Assembly: GCA_030248135.1 (NCBI GenBank)
Contig: JASANC010004087.1
Span: 1-64,000, forward strand
Origin: Theristus sp. LFF4_11
Taxonomy: Eukaryota > Nematoda > Chromadorea > Monhysterida > Xyalidae
DNA: 64,000 nt
Direction of reading: 5' to 3'
The notes beneath the pieces were generated by a model. That model did no database searches. It saw only the letters and a program-made list of their open reading frames with translations, and was not told the DNA's origin. Shown one piece after another: positions 30,101 through 40,946 of this stretch; within the stretch, counting starts at the first letter, position 1, and each line of letters begins with the position of its first letter. Made by a program: the position numbers and the translations under genes.

Positions 30101-31921
30101 CGCTATCCAATTGCTCACTGTACGATTTTCATGCATATTTGTAGAAATTTTACTGTCCGAAAATATCGGTTTCAAATTTAAAAAAAATCAATATGAATCC
30201 ATACCAACGGAGTAACATCACAGCGCGCCAATTGGCATTGCGTTCACTATTGAGAGCAGAGATGCAACGGGTGTCCGTGTCAACGCCTGATTTGTTGTAA
30301 GCTGATTGATTGTTGCACGCATATGTACGTGATTGCCAACGCTGCTAACAGCAGATGTAACAAGCCGTTTGTTGAGTGCAGTTCCAGAAGAGAAATCCAT
30401 ATTGGTTTTGAGGGTTGTGTGTTTCGCATGACACCCCTTGAAAGTCAGGTGACCAGAGGCATTCCATTCGCGCTGAGCGCGCTTTGAGTGTGTTTCTGAT
30501 TGCAGATCGTCCATGGACGAGACAGCGCCGCCCGAGCCGATGCCAGCGGCGGCGAGCTCAGCAGCGAACTCGATGCAACAGCAGTGGCAGACGTTGCACG
30601 AGCAGTTGCACGAACAACGCCAACGTGCGGACGCCATCGAGCAACGTGTCGACTCGTTCAGGCTCCATTTGCAGTCGGAGACGGACTACTTCCACAGTGC
30701 ACTGCACGAGGAACGATTCAGGTTTCAGGTATGTTGCATCCGAGCAGTTCGTTCATTGTTGCGTTCTCATTCTGTTGTTTGAGTCACGTTAGTGTTGCTG
30801 AATTTGGTGATTGTTTGGTTATATTCAGAACTGATTTGGCTGGAATTTCAGTTGAGAGCACAGGAAAAGCTGAGAGACTCACAAAAACTCGAGCGAAAAC
30901 TGTTTCTTATATCTTTTAACTTTTAACTTATTTCAGCGTCTTGAAGAGCAACTGAACGACATGATTGAACTGCAGCAGGCTGAGACGGTGACCCTGAAAC
31001 AGGGCATGCACAACATTGCCAATCGATTGGAGTACCAGCAAATGGACAGTCTTCGTGACCTCAAGGAGTTGGTCGAAAACGTCCAGAACAGGGTGCGAAA
31101 GAGGCTGTTGCTTCGGGTGGGGCGCGGGCTGTTGCTGTTTAGGACCACAAATGCCAGGGAGCACCTGTCTGGATCCGAATGAAAAGCAGTTGGTGCACTT
31201 AGTGTAGGGGTGGCACATGAGTTTTGGGCCATGATGATCAACAGTAAGCAGCAGTCAACAACAGCTTCATTGATTGATAGAGGTGCTGGGTGTTTTACAG
31301 TGATGCATCGAGCCAGTGTGAATGCTTCTCGAGTTACCAAAGCTTTCTTTCATGCATTGAGTGTCAACATTTCTTCTCAGCTAGCCCTGATGGAGCAACG
31401 CTTCGAGACGCCCTCCACCGACTCACCGTCGACCTATCATTCGTTGTCACTTCACTTTGCGAACATCATGGTCGAGTTCATAAAGTTGCTCATGTTTCTG
31501 TCGAGTGTCGTGCTGGACATGGTGAAGCCAATCACCGGCACCAGGTTGGCGCGCTTATCTTGATCATGCCTTGTTGTTTACTGCAGCCTGTTATATCTGA
31601 CGTGTCACACCGAAGTGACGTCATGTGCTCTCTGAAGCATGCGCTTGTCATTATGCACTGCAAACCGGACAGTTGCCTAATTCGAGCGTTTTGCAAATGA
31701 CGTCATTCAAAACATGACACGGTACAATGTCTATCTGTGGATATCCAAAAAACTATATTACGGTGTTTTTCCTTGTTTTCAGAAGTCGAGCCGCAATGGC
31801 ACTGGGCATCATGGTCATTGTTCTACTGCTTTTGAATCTGTTCAATTGGTCGGAAATCTGGTTGCTGGTTAGACCGATGAGAAAGAGTGGTGCTTCCACA
31901 CAGAGTAGCGGTGAATTATAG
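18106..31921 (+). CDS. TMCC family transmembrane and coiled-coil protein
   Basis: ER-type tail-anchored protein of the TMCC1/2/3 family. Exons: 18106-18218, 18292-18350, 27896-28002, 28434-28602, 28859-28989, 29092-29264, 29410-29495, 29663-29756, 30506-30728, 30937-31092, 31381-31544, 31783-31921; all phases agree, giving 537 aa. Family landmarks in order: basic/Ser-rich N-terminus; a coiled coil with RQLFEKKNKKHTQESEQLQ (about 175-193); the KSKFGSADNI block (about 267-276); a second coiled coil with FHSALHEERFRFQRLEEQLN (about 370-391); then two hydrophobic helices, about 465-485 and 497-515, close to the C-terminus. TMCC proteins shape ER membranes. The start ATG follows an in-frame stop and a probable 5' UTR intron ending at 18083. 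Intron 2 is 9.5 kb and contains several candidate alternative first exons. Confidence 0.92.
18799..18958 (+). CDS. weak candidate alternative first exon of the TMCC-like gene
   Basis: ATG-initiated polar, Lys/Arg/Ser/Thr-rich 53-codon reading frame ending at a G|GTCAAG donor in phase 1, which matches the acceptor at 27896. The donor is poor and the composition is not decisive, so this is the weakest of the set. Confidence 0.25.
20808..20832. repeat. short (CA)n tract
   Basis: A run of CA dinucleotides within the large TMCC intron. Between 18959 and 21638 I see no other supportable feature. Confidence 0.8.
21639..21747 (+). CDS. candidate alternative first exon of the TMCC-like gene
   Basis: Encodes 36 residues starting MASPMIRRNKSADTV, then a strong donor G|GTGAGTGG in phase 1. 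The following in-phase acceptor is the TMCC exon at 27896, so the splice would make Gly-Gly-Ser-Ser at the junction. The exon is G+C-rich against an AT-rich intron, and the Ser/Arg-rich peptide resembles other TMCC N-termini. Confidence 0.5.
23033..23265. mobile_element. MITE copy 2, TIR around AAACGTGTCC...ATGACGTCAT
   Basis: Near-identical partner of 10281-10514, inserted in the large TMCC intron. The same inverted ends and no ORF. Confidence 0.85.
23730..23982 (+). CDS. candidate alternative first exon of the TMCC-like gene
   Basis: ATG at 23730 opens an 84-codon reading frame starting MLKSRSFTSRRMLELEN, containing an Asp-rich patch, a GGGGR stretch and a Leu-rich end (RLSGIVLQRLQ). It closes with donor G|GTTGGT in phase 1, again matching the acceptor at 27896. 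The frame is also open 5' of the ATG without a nearer ATG. Confidence 0.5.
24991..25720. mobile_element. foldback-type element FB2 (subrepeat CGGTCGATCCGGTAC)
   Basis: Left arm (24991-25139) and right arm (25562-25713) are reverse complements built of a tandem 15-bp unit CGGTCGATCCGGTAC, with interspersed CTGGCAATTTTC. The unit itself is rich in palindromes (GGTACC, GATC). The core is AT-rich and has no transposase. It lies in TMCC intron 2. Confidence 0.85.
26913..27021 (+). CDS. candidate alternative first exon of the TMCC-like gene
   Basis: ATG at 26913 starts MVKEEKEIATTMRRRAYTAS; the frame runs 36 codons to a G|GTGATT donor in phase 1, matching the acceptor at 27896. The second half is strongly G+C-rich (Arg/His-rich). 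The antisense strand is also open here, so the coding strand is not certain. Confidence 0.4.
27752..27773 (+). CDS. candidate short alternative first exon of the TMCC-like gene
   Basis: Only seven codons, MLGIGGF, plus one base, followed by a consensus donor G|GTGAGTTGG. Phase 1 fits the acceptor at 27896, only 122 nt downstream. It would yield the shortest isoform. Confidence 0.4.
29801..29951. mobile_element. palindromic MITE in a TMCC intron
   Basis: About 150 bp whose two ends are inverted copies over about 58 bp, beginning ACTCTAAATTATAGGGA and including TTGGTGATCACGTGATG. A truncated relative occurs at about 14575-14640. Non-coding. Confidence 0.8.
31604..31721. mobile_element. short MITE related to the ATGACGTCAT family
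   Basis: About 118 bp in the last TMCC intron. The ends CGTGTCACACCGAAGTGACGTC and GACGTCATTCAAAACATGACACG are inverted and share the CGTGTC and TGACGTCA blocks of the elements at 10281 and 23033, but the interior differs. Confidence 0.65.
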
Positions 31922-33229
31922 CAGTATTAATATTACTGAAACGTGAAATTTGAAATGTGAAAATTGTGAATTGCGTCAAGATTTATTCAGACAGTCGAAA
32001 CAATTGGTCAATGTGATATGGATAGTTGGTGATGGCTTGATATTAGTTTGTTGAGTTCGTTTTTTAGATGTTCAACATTCACAGCTTGTGCTACTGTATG
32101 GTGATTGTCTAATATTGTTTTATTCGTCCAGAATCTGCGCAGTTGATCTGACGATGTTTGTTGCACTGGCAGAAAATTCAAAATTGGATAGTCTCCTCTG
32201 ATTGCAGTTCCTTCATTTGTTCTACTTCTGTGTAGAGCATCTTCTTGGCTCGATTCTATTGTTTTGTTCCACTTTGTTGTTTTTTTGTAAATTTTGAGAC
32301 ATAATTGGTCAAATTGTTGAGTCTAGATCAAACGTTTGATATTGCTGTTGAGATTACTGCTCACGACATCGGTGTTTAATCATATTGACGGCTTGCACAG
32401 AGTAATACTGCACTTTTTTGTTCCACGTCTTCGCACACATTCGTTGCTTCTATTGGCATTTTGACTTCCACAAGTTTTTATTGTCTCAAAAAACTCAATA
32501 ATTGTCGTTTGATGATTCGATTAATTGATTGATTTTTGAGTTTCTTTCTGCAGCATCCTTGTTACATTAACGGTTTGCTTGCACGTTTGAAAATGTTTGG
32601 GTGTTGCTTTTGCGTTGTCGTTTCAATCAATAATCGTTCTCTTCATGACGAAGCAATAACAACCTGCATTTCTTGTCCAGTCCATAATAAAGCCTAAGTA
32701 AAATTAGTTTGAACATTTTTAATAAGCATGAAACACAACTCTCATCAGAAAAAAGAAAGGTAAACAGTGCAGGTCAAACAAAACCAAAAGTATCAACAAT
32801 TTGGGTTCAAAAAAGGCAAAAAGGTGCATGACTCATCAGTCAGCTAATGTCCATTTTCACAGAATCTATTGACATGAATGCGTCATGCACAAAAACGTTT
32901 TGCCGTTTCAGATGCGCGCAATCACACGGGTGAGTCACGCCATGCACGCAGCACTGGTGACATGCGATGATGAAATTACAGTGTTGCACCTGCGTTCGAC
33001 CATTTGTAATCGATCAGCGAGTGGTGGACATTTTTGTCAATGCATTCAAGTGACTCAGCTTTTTGTGACCGCAAACGCAAGCTTTGCAGTTTCAGCGAAC
33101 AACTCCGTTTCATTGCCAAAAAAATCATTTATCACTTTCCCTGGAACTCGCGGGACACCCGTGTACAAATGCAGCAGTTTCAGTTTGAATGGTTGCTGGA
33201 TTTCAGGTGCGGTCGGTGCGCAGTGTGCG

Positions 33230-33230
33230 T

Positions 33231-33269
<39 letters not shown>
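33230..33269. repeat. (CAA)n microsatellite
   Basis: About 13 CAA triplets. It lies in the intergenic stretch 31922-34334, where I see no gene; ORFs here only pass through this repeat. Confidence 0.95.
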
Positions 33270-34334
33270 CGTCCATAGTGTCACCATGTGTCTTCGCAAA
33301 ATGCTGTACCGCCAAAACAGTATAAAATCATGCAACGCACACGGAGAAAGTCCAACAATATAATATTTGGGTGTTTTCAGTGAGATTGGAGACAGAGAGA
33401 CATGTGCACTCTCAGCCTCCTGCTATGGCAGTGTCGCATTCATGGCCACTTTCGTGTGCAGCCTGCCTGTGCATTCATTCATTCATTCACCTTTCGGTGG
33501 CTTTGCGCTGCTGTTGCGTCTCTATTGCTAGCGTTCTAAAACACTGTGAATTGGCAAACCCTTCTGTTGTGTTGTCAAAAGTATTTTTGAACATGTCCGA
33601 TTTATTCCACAATTTTCAGCCTTCCCCATGCGCATATTGTGTGTCTTCTGGCGAAAACAGTGGACGGCACGGCACTTCTGTGCATGTAATCCTACGTGTT
33701 CTTATTTTAATTTTGTTTTGCGTTCTGAACAGCAGCAGCACTGTTTCAAAAGTTATGAATTTTACACTCCACTTTTATACTTGATTTTTTCAAACGTGAA
33801 AAGTTCGGATGACACTCCAGCTGTGATTCTCACTCCCACTGCGTTTATTCATCATAAATCTTTGTAAATACTGAGACGCGGTATCCAGTTTTTTTGTGGT
33901 TGACTCACTTTTCTTGAGTGTACACAGTTTGTGTCGGATATCGTCAACTTGAAAGCTTCTCGGTTGTTTGAATTTGCACACCCAGCGACTGTCCAATGAT
34001 TACAACAAGCGAGACAAGCCATTCGGTCCATTCGGTCCGCTCTGCCACTTTCTGTTCAAACTGCAAACCATTGTGCCGACAAAATTCTGTTTATTCACCT
34101 GAGTTGGACTAACTGTGTTGTTGTTGTACTATCGTACACCAGAATTTTGTATTCATATTTTGTGTGTATTGTAATGTGTATTTTTGTTTTTGAAGACACC
34201 TTCACCTGTAGCGTCGCAAAATTGTGCTCAAGAACTTTATCGTATTCTTCTTTTTTCGTGACTGCAGCTGTCAGTCTTTACTTTTGCAACTATTTCAGGA
34301 ACCAATCACAACTCAAAATAAAGCTCACCTGAAA

Positions 34335-36036
34335 ATGGCGAAATCAGTGTTGAACGCGTGTCGCATCAGCCTCGGCGTGCTGTGCATGTTGATGTTGATC
34401 GTGGCGCTCGTGTTGATCGCAGTCGCTGTGCTGCTGCCGTCGTGGAACATCGTCAACATCACCGAACAGAACATGGTGCACAGAATCGGACTGTTCTTCC
34501 ACTGTTATCAGGGAGGCAAGGGTGAGTCAGCGTGTGAATTCAGTAATATTTCTTGTGATGTGGTCTTGGTCAAAGTAATCAATGTATACAGGCCACAGAA
34601 ATTAGGGCCACGATTTGAAGCGCCGGGGTCGCGACCCTGCGGACAGATGTTTAATTCTGATTGCAGTGACAACCAAAAATGAAGAAATAACATTTCACAA
34701 AGACCGTTTTCAAACTCAGGTGCTAACCTGCACACGAACATGGAGTGCGACTTGAAGGGCACCGCCGGGCAGCAGCTCAACCAACACAGCTACAATTTCA
34801 ACCGGCAGGACAGCGTGCATGTTACCAGTGCGTAAAGAATTTCGTACACTTGTTTTTTTCTGTTTTTTTAAATGCTACAACAATCATCTTCAAAATATTT
34901 AATCACAAGACATCGTTTTCTTAATTGAAAAATTGGACTGCTGGAGCGCTGTTTCTTTCAGCATTTGTTTTGATGACGTCTGCGTTCGTCGTCGGCATCG
35001 TCACATTGCTTTTTTCGTACTGTGGACTCTGTCGGAAATGGCTGACGATTCCGTGGGTCGTCGGAAACTTGATCAGCAGTGAGTGTTCGCTGTTCAGTTT
35101 TGGTTGTACTTGTTGGTTTCATTGTTCAAAACGATTTCTTCCTTAATGTGTGATTTATTTGTCATTCCATTTTCTCATTTCAGCGTGTCTCGTCACGGCT
35201 GCAGTCGTCCATTTCTTCCTTGGAACGCAAACAATCAGGAACAAACAAGTGCTCTTCAACGCGAATACTTACATGGTGAGATCACAAAATGAAACATTTT
35301 ATTCTTGAAATGGCCCAGTTGATTCACGGACCTCTCACTGATGGGCATTTCGCCGACGGACCTTTCACCAAAGGGCATTTCACCGATCGGGCATTTCACC
35401 GATAGGGCATTTCACCGATTGGGCATTTCACCGATCAAGCATTTCACCGATGGGCATTTCACAGGGCATTTCGCCGTCAGGGCATTTCACCGATGGGCAT
35501 TTCACCGATGGGCATTTCACCAATGGGGTTGAGTTGCCTGTTGTCGTTGTTGTCGATGTTTGCTGTTATCGGTGAAATGCTTTGATGAGAGCACCGTCGG
35601 CGAAATGCCCATCGGTGTAAGGTCCGGTTACCGCCCAGATTATGGTGTGGTAGGCGGCTATACCGTTATACGGTTCTATCCAACTCAACACAACTAAAAA
35701 ATCGATTCATTTTTTTTCTTTGTTGTGTTGTGTTTGATCACAAACGTGATAGCTTCGGTTTCTTTCTACCATTGTTTGACTGTTTTTCAGAAACGCCTTG
35801 GCACGATGTATTGGATTGCAGTGGGCGCAGCGTGTCTTTTGCTCGTCAATTTCCTCCTGTCGGTCGGTGTCGCAGCGCTCGCCTTTGCTTACGAGCGAGC
35901 TCGAAAGGACGATTTGGCGAAATGGACGTACACGGAGCCGCTGAGGGCGCCCCCGATGTCCGTCTCGGCCGGCTCACCCGGTGGCGCAAAAAAATACGAA
36001 GACAAACGACCGTTGCACGAGTCGACTATCGTTTGA
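34335..36036 (+). CDS. claudin-like tetraspan membrane protein A
   Basis: Four-helix membrane protein of the PMP22/EMP/claudin superfamily, 249 aa. Exons: 34335-34521, 34720-34827, 34962-35078, 35184-35275, 35791-36036. TM1 lies at about 10-32 (LCMLMLIVALVLIAVAVLL). The first extracellular loop has Trp (LPSW), then GLFFHC and a second Cys (MECDL); this resembles the claudin W-GLW-C-C signature with Phe in place of the second Trp. Three further hydrophobic helices follow. The C-terminal tail is cytosolic and charged, ending Ser-Thr-Ile-Val, a possible PDZ-binding end as in many claudins. Exon phases 1-1-1-0 are identical to the neighbouring copy. Probable role in cell junctions or epithelial barriers is inferred from the family. 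Confidence 0.85.
35335..35625. mobile_element. foldback-like repeat FB3 (subrepeat GGGCATTTCACCGAT)
   Basis: In the last intron of claudin-like A. About a dozen imperfect tandem copies of GGGCATTTCACCGAT, then a short reversed copy around CGGCGAAATGCCCATCGG and GGTCCG opposite CGGACCT on the left edge. The right arm is much shorter than the left, so it may be a decayed or partly deleted foldback element. Confidence 0.65.
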
Positions 36037-36325
36037 AACTGTTGTCGTTTTTGTATTTTTTATATTCCTCAAAAAACGTGTAAAAACAGGTTATCTCATT
36101 GCATCGGTGTTTGAGATGTATCATCCGTCCGTGGCTCCGTGCACAAATGTCGCTTTTTCTTGTTTTCTTTGAACTCTGTTTTTTGTGTCGTTCAATTGTT
36201 ATCTGTTTTATATCAAGTCGCTAAAATCACTGTATTTTCTGCCTTTTTGTGTGTGTTTCACTTGTGCCTCACATTGCGACGGATTTGTAATCTTGACATT
36301 TCAAGACAAACCATGTTCAAGACCA

Positions 36326-36331
36326 AATAAA
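36326..36331 (+). terminator. poly(A) signal candidate of claudin-like A
   Basis: AATAAA about 290 nt after the stop codon and before the start of the next copy. Confidence 0.5.
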
Positions 36332-36810
36332 ATGTGATGAAAAAAATCGTAACGTGCCGTTTGAGACATACGATCATGGCAAAATAAATGTTTGCAGAAA
36401 AATGATGTCATGGCATGGCATGCACTTTACACAGCGTCCACTGCACGCACACACCAAACGCATCGAAATGTGCGTGTCGTTTTTGCCAACAAACGCAGCG
36501 CAGCGCAGTGCACAGCAACGCCACTTTTTCATAGAAGCGAAAACCAGTGCCTTTTTGTCTGTTTCAAAAACGTTTTTGTGGTTTTTGTGTTGCTTTCTAT
36601 AAATTTGTATAGATGTTATTGAGTTCAACGTTGGTTTAGGCAGTGTTGTTTCGGTAACCATATGCTTTTTTATAACCATTTTTTTGCAGCACAATAGTAC
36701 AAAAACACCCTCTTATTTTTATAACCGGATTGTCGTTGGAAAAAAGCTGAAGAAAACGCCCGATTCTACCAGATTAACTTTTTCACGTAAAACGTTTGCC
36801 AATTTCGCTG

Positions 36811-39800
36811 ATGGCGACGTCGGCCGTGAACGTGTGTCGCATCACGTGCAGCGTGTTGTGCATGGTGATGTTGATCGTGGCGCTCGTGTTGATCGCAGTC
36901 TCAATGTTGCTGCCAACGTGGAGCGTCGTCGAAATCAACGAACAGAAAATGACGCATCAAATCGGACTATTCTTTCATTGCTATCAGGGAGGACTCGGTA
37001 AGATTTTCAGTGGAATAAACAGAAATGGGAAAGCAACCTAAAGCGGAACACAGAGTGTTTTGTTGCTGTTTGATTGGTCGCACTGAGTTGTCAAGAGTGT
37101 ACGCCAAAAAAATATCTTCCAGCTCGTGTCCCGTGTCCTGTCCCGCTCCATGTCCTGGAAATAAAAATTTCCAAAATGCTAAAATTTATAAAATCAGTTG
37201 GAAAATGTTGCCAAAATAATCACAATCACTCGGGATTTTAAGCAATTTTTTGGAAGACAGGACACGCGGCGGGACAGGGGGACACGGAACGCGAGTTGGG
37301 TCATTTTTAGCGTGTGATCAGTCTATTTAAAAAAAATAGCCGATCACTGCGTTGCACAGAATTTACGTATGTAACAAGTTTCTGAATCAGCAGAGCTTGG
37401 CACGCAGCCAAAAAACAGAAAACGACAAAAACGAGTTTAGAAAGGACAATGATGCTGGTAGAACAAATATTATGCTAACAGAATCTCCGTTGCAGATGCG
37501 AACTACCGCGAGAGCGTGCAGTGCGACTTGAAGCAGTTGGACGATGAGCACGGCAACACCGACCGCCCGGACACGGTGCACAGTCACAATTTCGACGCTC
37601 AGGACAGCGTTCACATAATCAGTCAGTTTATTGGTTTTTTTCATTGTGAAAAGTTTTCTTTCTGCGTACTTTCTTTCTAATTTTTAATTTCAGCAATTCT
37701 GCTGATGACCGCTGCGTTTGTGTGCGGCATTGCCACACTGACCTGCTCCTATTGTGGCCTTTGTCACCGCTGGATGACCATACCGTTCATTATCAGCAGT
37801 TTCCTCAGTGGTCAGTCAAATTCAACATTATCATATAGTCGTCCTGGATAATTTGTAGTATTAGCTGATTGGCTGGTGGTTTTGCCTGAATGTCAAGTTC
37901 AAAAAAGAAATTTAATCTTTTTTTTGTTTTTTTTTTGATTTTTGATGTGCGAGCATTTGTGAGGCAAATGGTCTTTGGCGGCCGAAGTATAGCGGCCTGA
38001 AGGATTGCGGCCTGGACGATAGCGGCCGGAGCATCGCGGCCTGGACAATCGCGGCCTGGAAGATTGCGGGCCGGGGCGATTGCGGCCTGGGAGGATTGCG
38101 GTCTGGGAGGATTGCGGCCTGGGACAAATGCGGCGCGGGACGATTGCGGCCGAAGTATAGCGGCCTGGACAATAGCGGCCTGGAAGATTGCGGCCCGGAA
38201 CGATTGCGGCCTGGGAGGATTGCGGCGCGGGACGATTGTGGCCCATGAGTTGGGAAATTAATGTAAAACCTTGTTTCTGATTTGGGAGACACAGAAAATA
38301 AAAAGCATCAGTTTTGATGGCGGAATTTTTGGTTTTGCAACGACGACGGCGGCGGCGACCAGGATCCACTGTCCAGATCATATTTCTCCTCTGCTCATCC
38401 TTGAAAATTTGTAAATGGCTGTGGAGCCAGTTTGGCAGACATGGAACGGCAAAACTGATGCTTTTATTTTTCTGTGCCTCCCAAATCAAAAACAAGGTTT
38501 TGCATTAATTTTCGAACTCAAATTCCAACTGTTCGCTTTCACAAAGGTGTGCGTTCGATTGCGACCCATTAGATAGAGGCCGAAGCATTGCGGCCAAAGC
38601 ATCGCGGCCTGAAGGATTGCGGCCTAGGACGATTGCGGCATGAAGGACCGCGGCTTGAAGGATTGCGGCCAGGGACCATTGCGGCCAGGGACCATTGCGA
38701 CCAGGGACGATTGCGGCCTGGGACGATTGCGGCCCACGAAATATTGGTGCTTTGTCATTGTCTTTGTCGCACGCAACTGGTTATATTATTCCTATTGTTA
38801 TGCTCGCACACGAGTTTTCATTTTTTTCCAAAAAAGTTGTCTTCTTGTTTATTGATTAGTAATTATTTTTTTTCTCAGAACCTAAAATCGAAATCTTCCA
38901 TTCTCAATTTTCCTTGTCGCCGAGCCCAGATAGAGATAGATTCGAAATTTTTTTTGGGGGGCAGCCCCCCCCCAGCCCCTAGAATTTGATCTGAAAAGGT
39001 GACAAAGCATGAAAACATCGTGGGCCGCAATCGTCCCGCGCCGCAATCCTCTCAGGCCGCAATTCTCCCAGGCCACAATCGTTCCGGGCCGCAATCTTCC
39101 AGGCCGCTATTGTCCAGGCCGCGATGCTCCGGCCGCTATCGTCCAGGCCGCTATACTTCGGTCGCAATCGTCCCGCGCCGCAATTGTCCCAGGCCGCAAT
39201 CCTCCCAGGCCGCAATCGCCCCGGGCCGCAACCTTCCAGGCCGCGATTGTCCAGGCCGCGATGCTCCGGCCGCTATCGTCCAGGCCGCAATCCTTCAGGC
39301 CGCTATACTTCGGCCGCAAAAGACCATTTGCCTCACAAATGCTCGCACATCAAAAATCAAAAAACTATAAAAAAAGATTAAATTTCTTTTTTTGAACTTG
39401 ACATTCAGGCAAAACCACCAGCCAATCAGCTAATACTACAAATTATCCAGGACGACTATAAACGATTTTCACGCAAAGATAAGCATTTCAGACGTGCAGA
39501 CATTCGACATGGTTACCAAAGTTTTCAGACGCGAATGTTTTGATTTGAAAAATTTTGCTGCTTGAAACCGGAATTTTAAAAAATGGATGTTTTGACAAAC
39601 AAAAGCTTTTGTACTTGAGCGATGGCAATAATTACTATTCCTGTCCATTGCGTCTGACCATTGGGCACCCATTTCTTAATGTATTTGCAGCGTCACTCGC
39701 CGCCGGCGCAGTTTTGTGGTTCTTCATGGGCACACAGACAATCCAGAAACAACAAGTGTTCTACAACGCCAACACTTACATGGTTAGGAAGCTCTCAAGA

Positions 39801-40136
39801 CGATCACGCACATTGAAGCTGAAATTGCCACTTTCAATTGAGAGCGTGTCATTCGAGTCGCGTTTTTGCTTTGTCCTGTTTGCATTTGTTGCCATTGCAT
39901 TCCAGAAGCAACTCGGCACAATGTTCTGGCTGGCCGTGACTGCTGCCGGTGTGCTTCTGGCCAACTTCCTTCTGTCCCTGGTCGTGTCGGCGTTGGCGTT
40001 CGCGCATGAGCGCCGCCGCAAAGAGGAGTTTGCGAAATGGACCTACGACTACACGGCACCGCCGAAAGTGCGCACGCCACAACTGGCATCGATAGCCAGC
40101 TCGCCATGCAGCTCACGACGATCAACGTTGGTCTGA
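36811..40136 (+). CDS. claudin-like tetraspan membrane protein B
   Basis: Tandem paralogue of the previous gene, 250 aa. Exons: 36811-36997, 37496-37621, 37694-37810, 39691-39782, 39906-40136, with the same phases and the same sizes for exons 1, 3 and 4. TM1 is LCMVMLIVALVLIAVSMLL; loop 1 has LPTW, GLFFHC and VQCDL as in copy A. Later helices contain CSYCGLCHRWMTIP and AGAVLWFFMGTQTI. The tail ends Arg-Ser-Thr-Leu-Val, again PDZ-like. Loop 1 is six residues longer than in copy A. Intron 3 is greatly enlarged by a foldback element. ATG at 36811 is chosen because it aligns with the start of copy A. Confidence 0.85.
37834..39460. mobile_element. foldback-type element FB4 (subrepeat GATTGCGGCCTGG)
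   Basis: A 1.6-kb element filling intron 3 of claudin-like B. The outer ends (37834-37980 and 39312-39460) are nearly perfect reverse complements of non-tandem sequence. Inside them lie arrays of a ~15-bp GCGGCCTGGACGATT-like unit (37980-38245 and the reverse at 39022-39315). A further inverted pair sits inside (38250-38310 against 38450-38515), plus another array at 38575-38735. No transposase. The high identity of the outer arms implies recent insertion or gene conversion. Confidence 0.85.
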
Positions 40137-40946
40137 TCTGCGATGTTTGGTGAACCTTGGTGGACACGTGTCCTATTTGTCAACGACTTTTGTAGTTTGC
40201 AGCTTTTTTTCTCAGCCTATTCTTGTGTCTGTATTTGTTTTGTTCAATTGCATCTCAATTCCAACTTGTTTTTAATTATGGTATTTTTTGACGCACTGGA
40301 AGAAAGAAACAAACACTTATTTTCAGCAGCAGACGCCGCTGGATCCTCAGGTTGAAGAATTAAACTTATTGACTTTAAAAGGTTTTCACATTTTTTTGTT
40401 GTCAGTTTTTTCAAACTGACAACGTTTGCTACATTCATTCGCTCCATTTTTTCTTAAGTCATGAAAAAAAATATTACAGAATAAATGACCAGTGTCAGTC
40501 AGACAGATGTTGTTGTTTGCTTGATTTTTTACGTGATAATGAGCCATCAATGCAACTGAACAAAGCACAAAGGTTATTTGACAAACGCACTTTACATTTT
40601 CAAAAACGTTTCCGCGGTAAAAACGTCTGAAACAAGTGTGCAATTATCATTCAATGGGCGACTGTTAACGAAAACAAAGCAAAAAGAAAGCACGTTGTGC
40701 CCTTCAGAGTTGCACTGACAAGACAAGTGCATGCGACAACTATAGTAAACAGTTTTACTAAAAACAAAAACATTTACTGTTAGTTGCGTAACCAGATTGC
40801 AGCAAACGTGCAGTAGTTTTCATTAACTGTTTGCTGCAATAAATATTGCTTGAACTTTTACATTTTGCAATAATAATAACAATACAATTCAGTTTTTGCC
40901 CTGAAAAATCAGTTTTTAGTTTTCAGATTTGAACCCACAAATCGCC

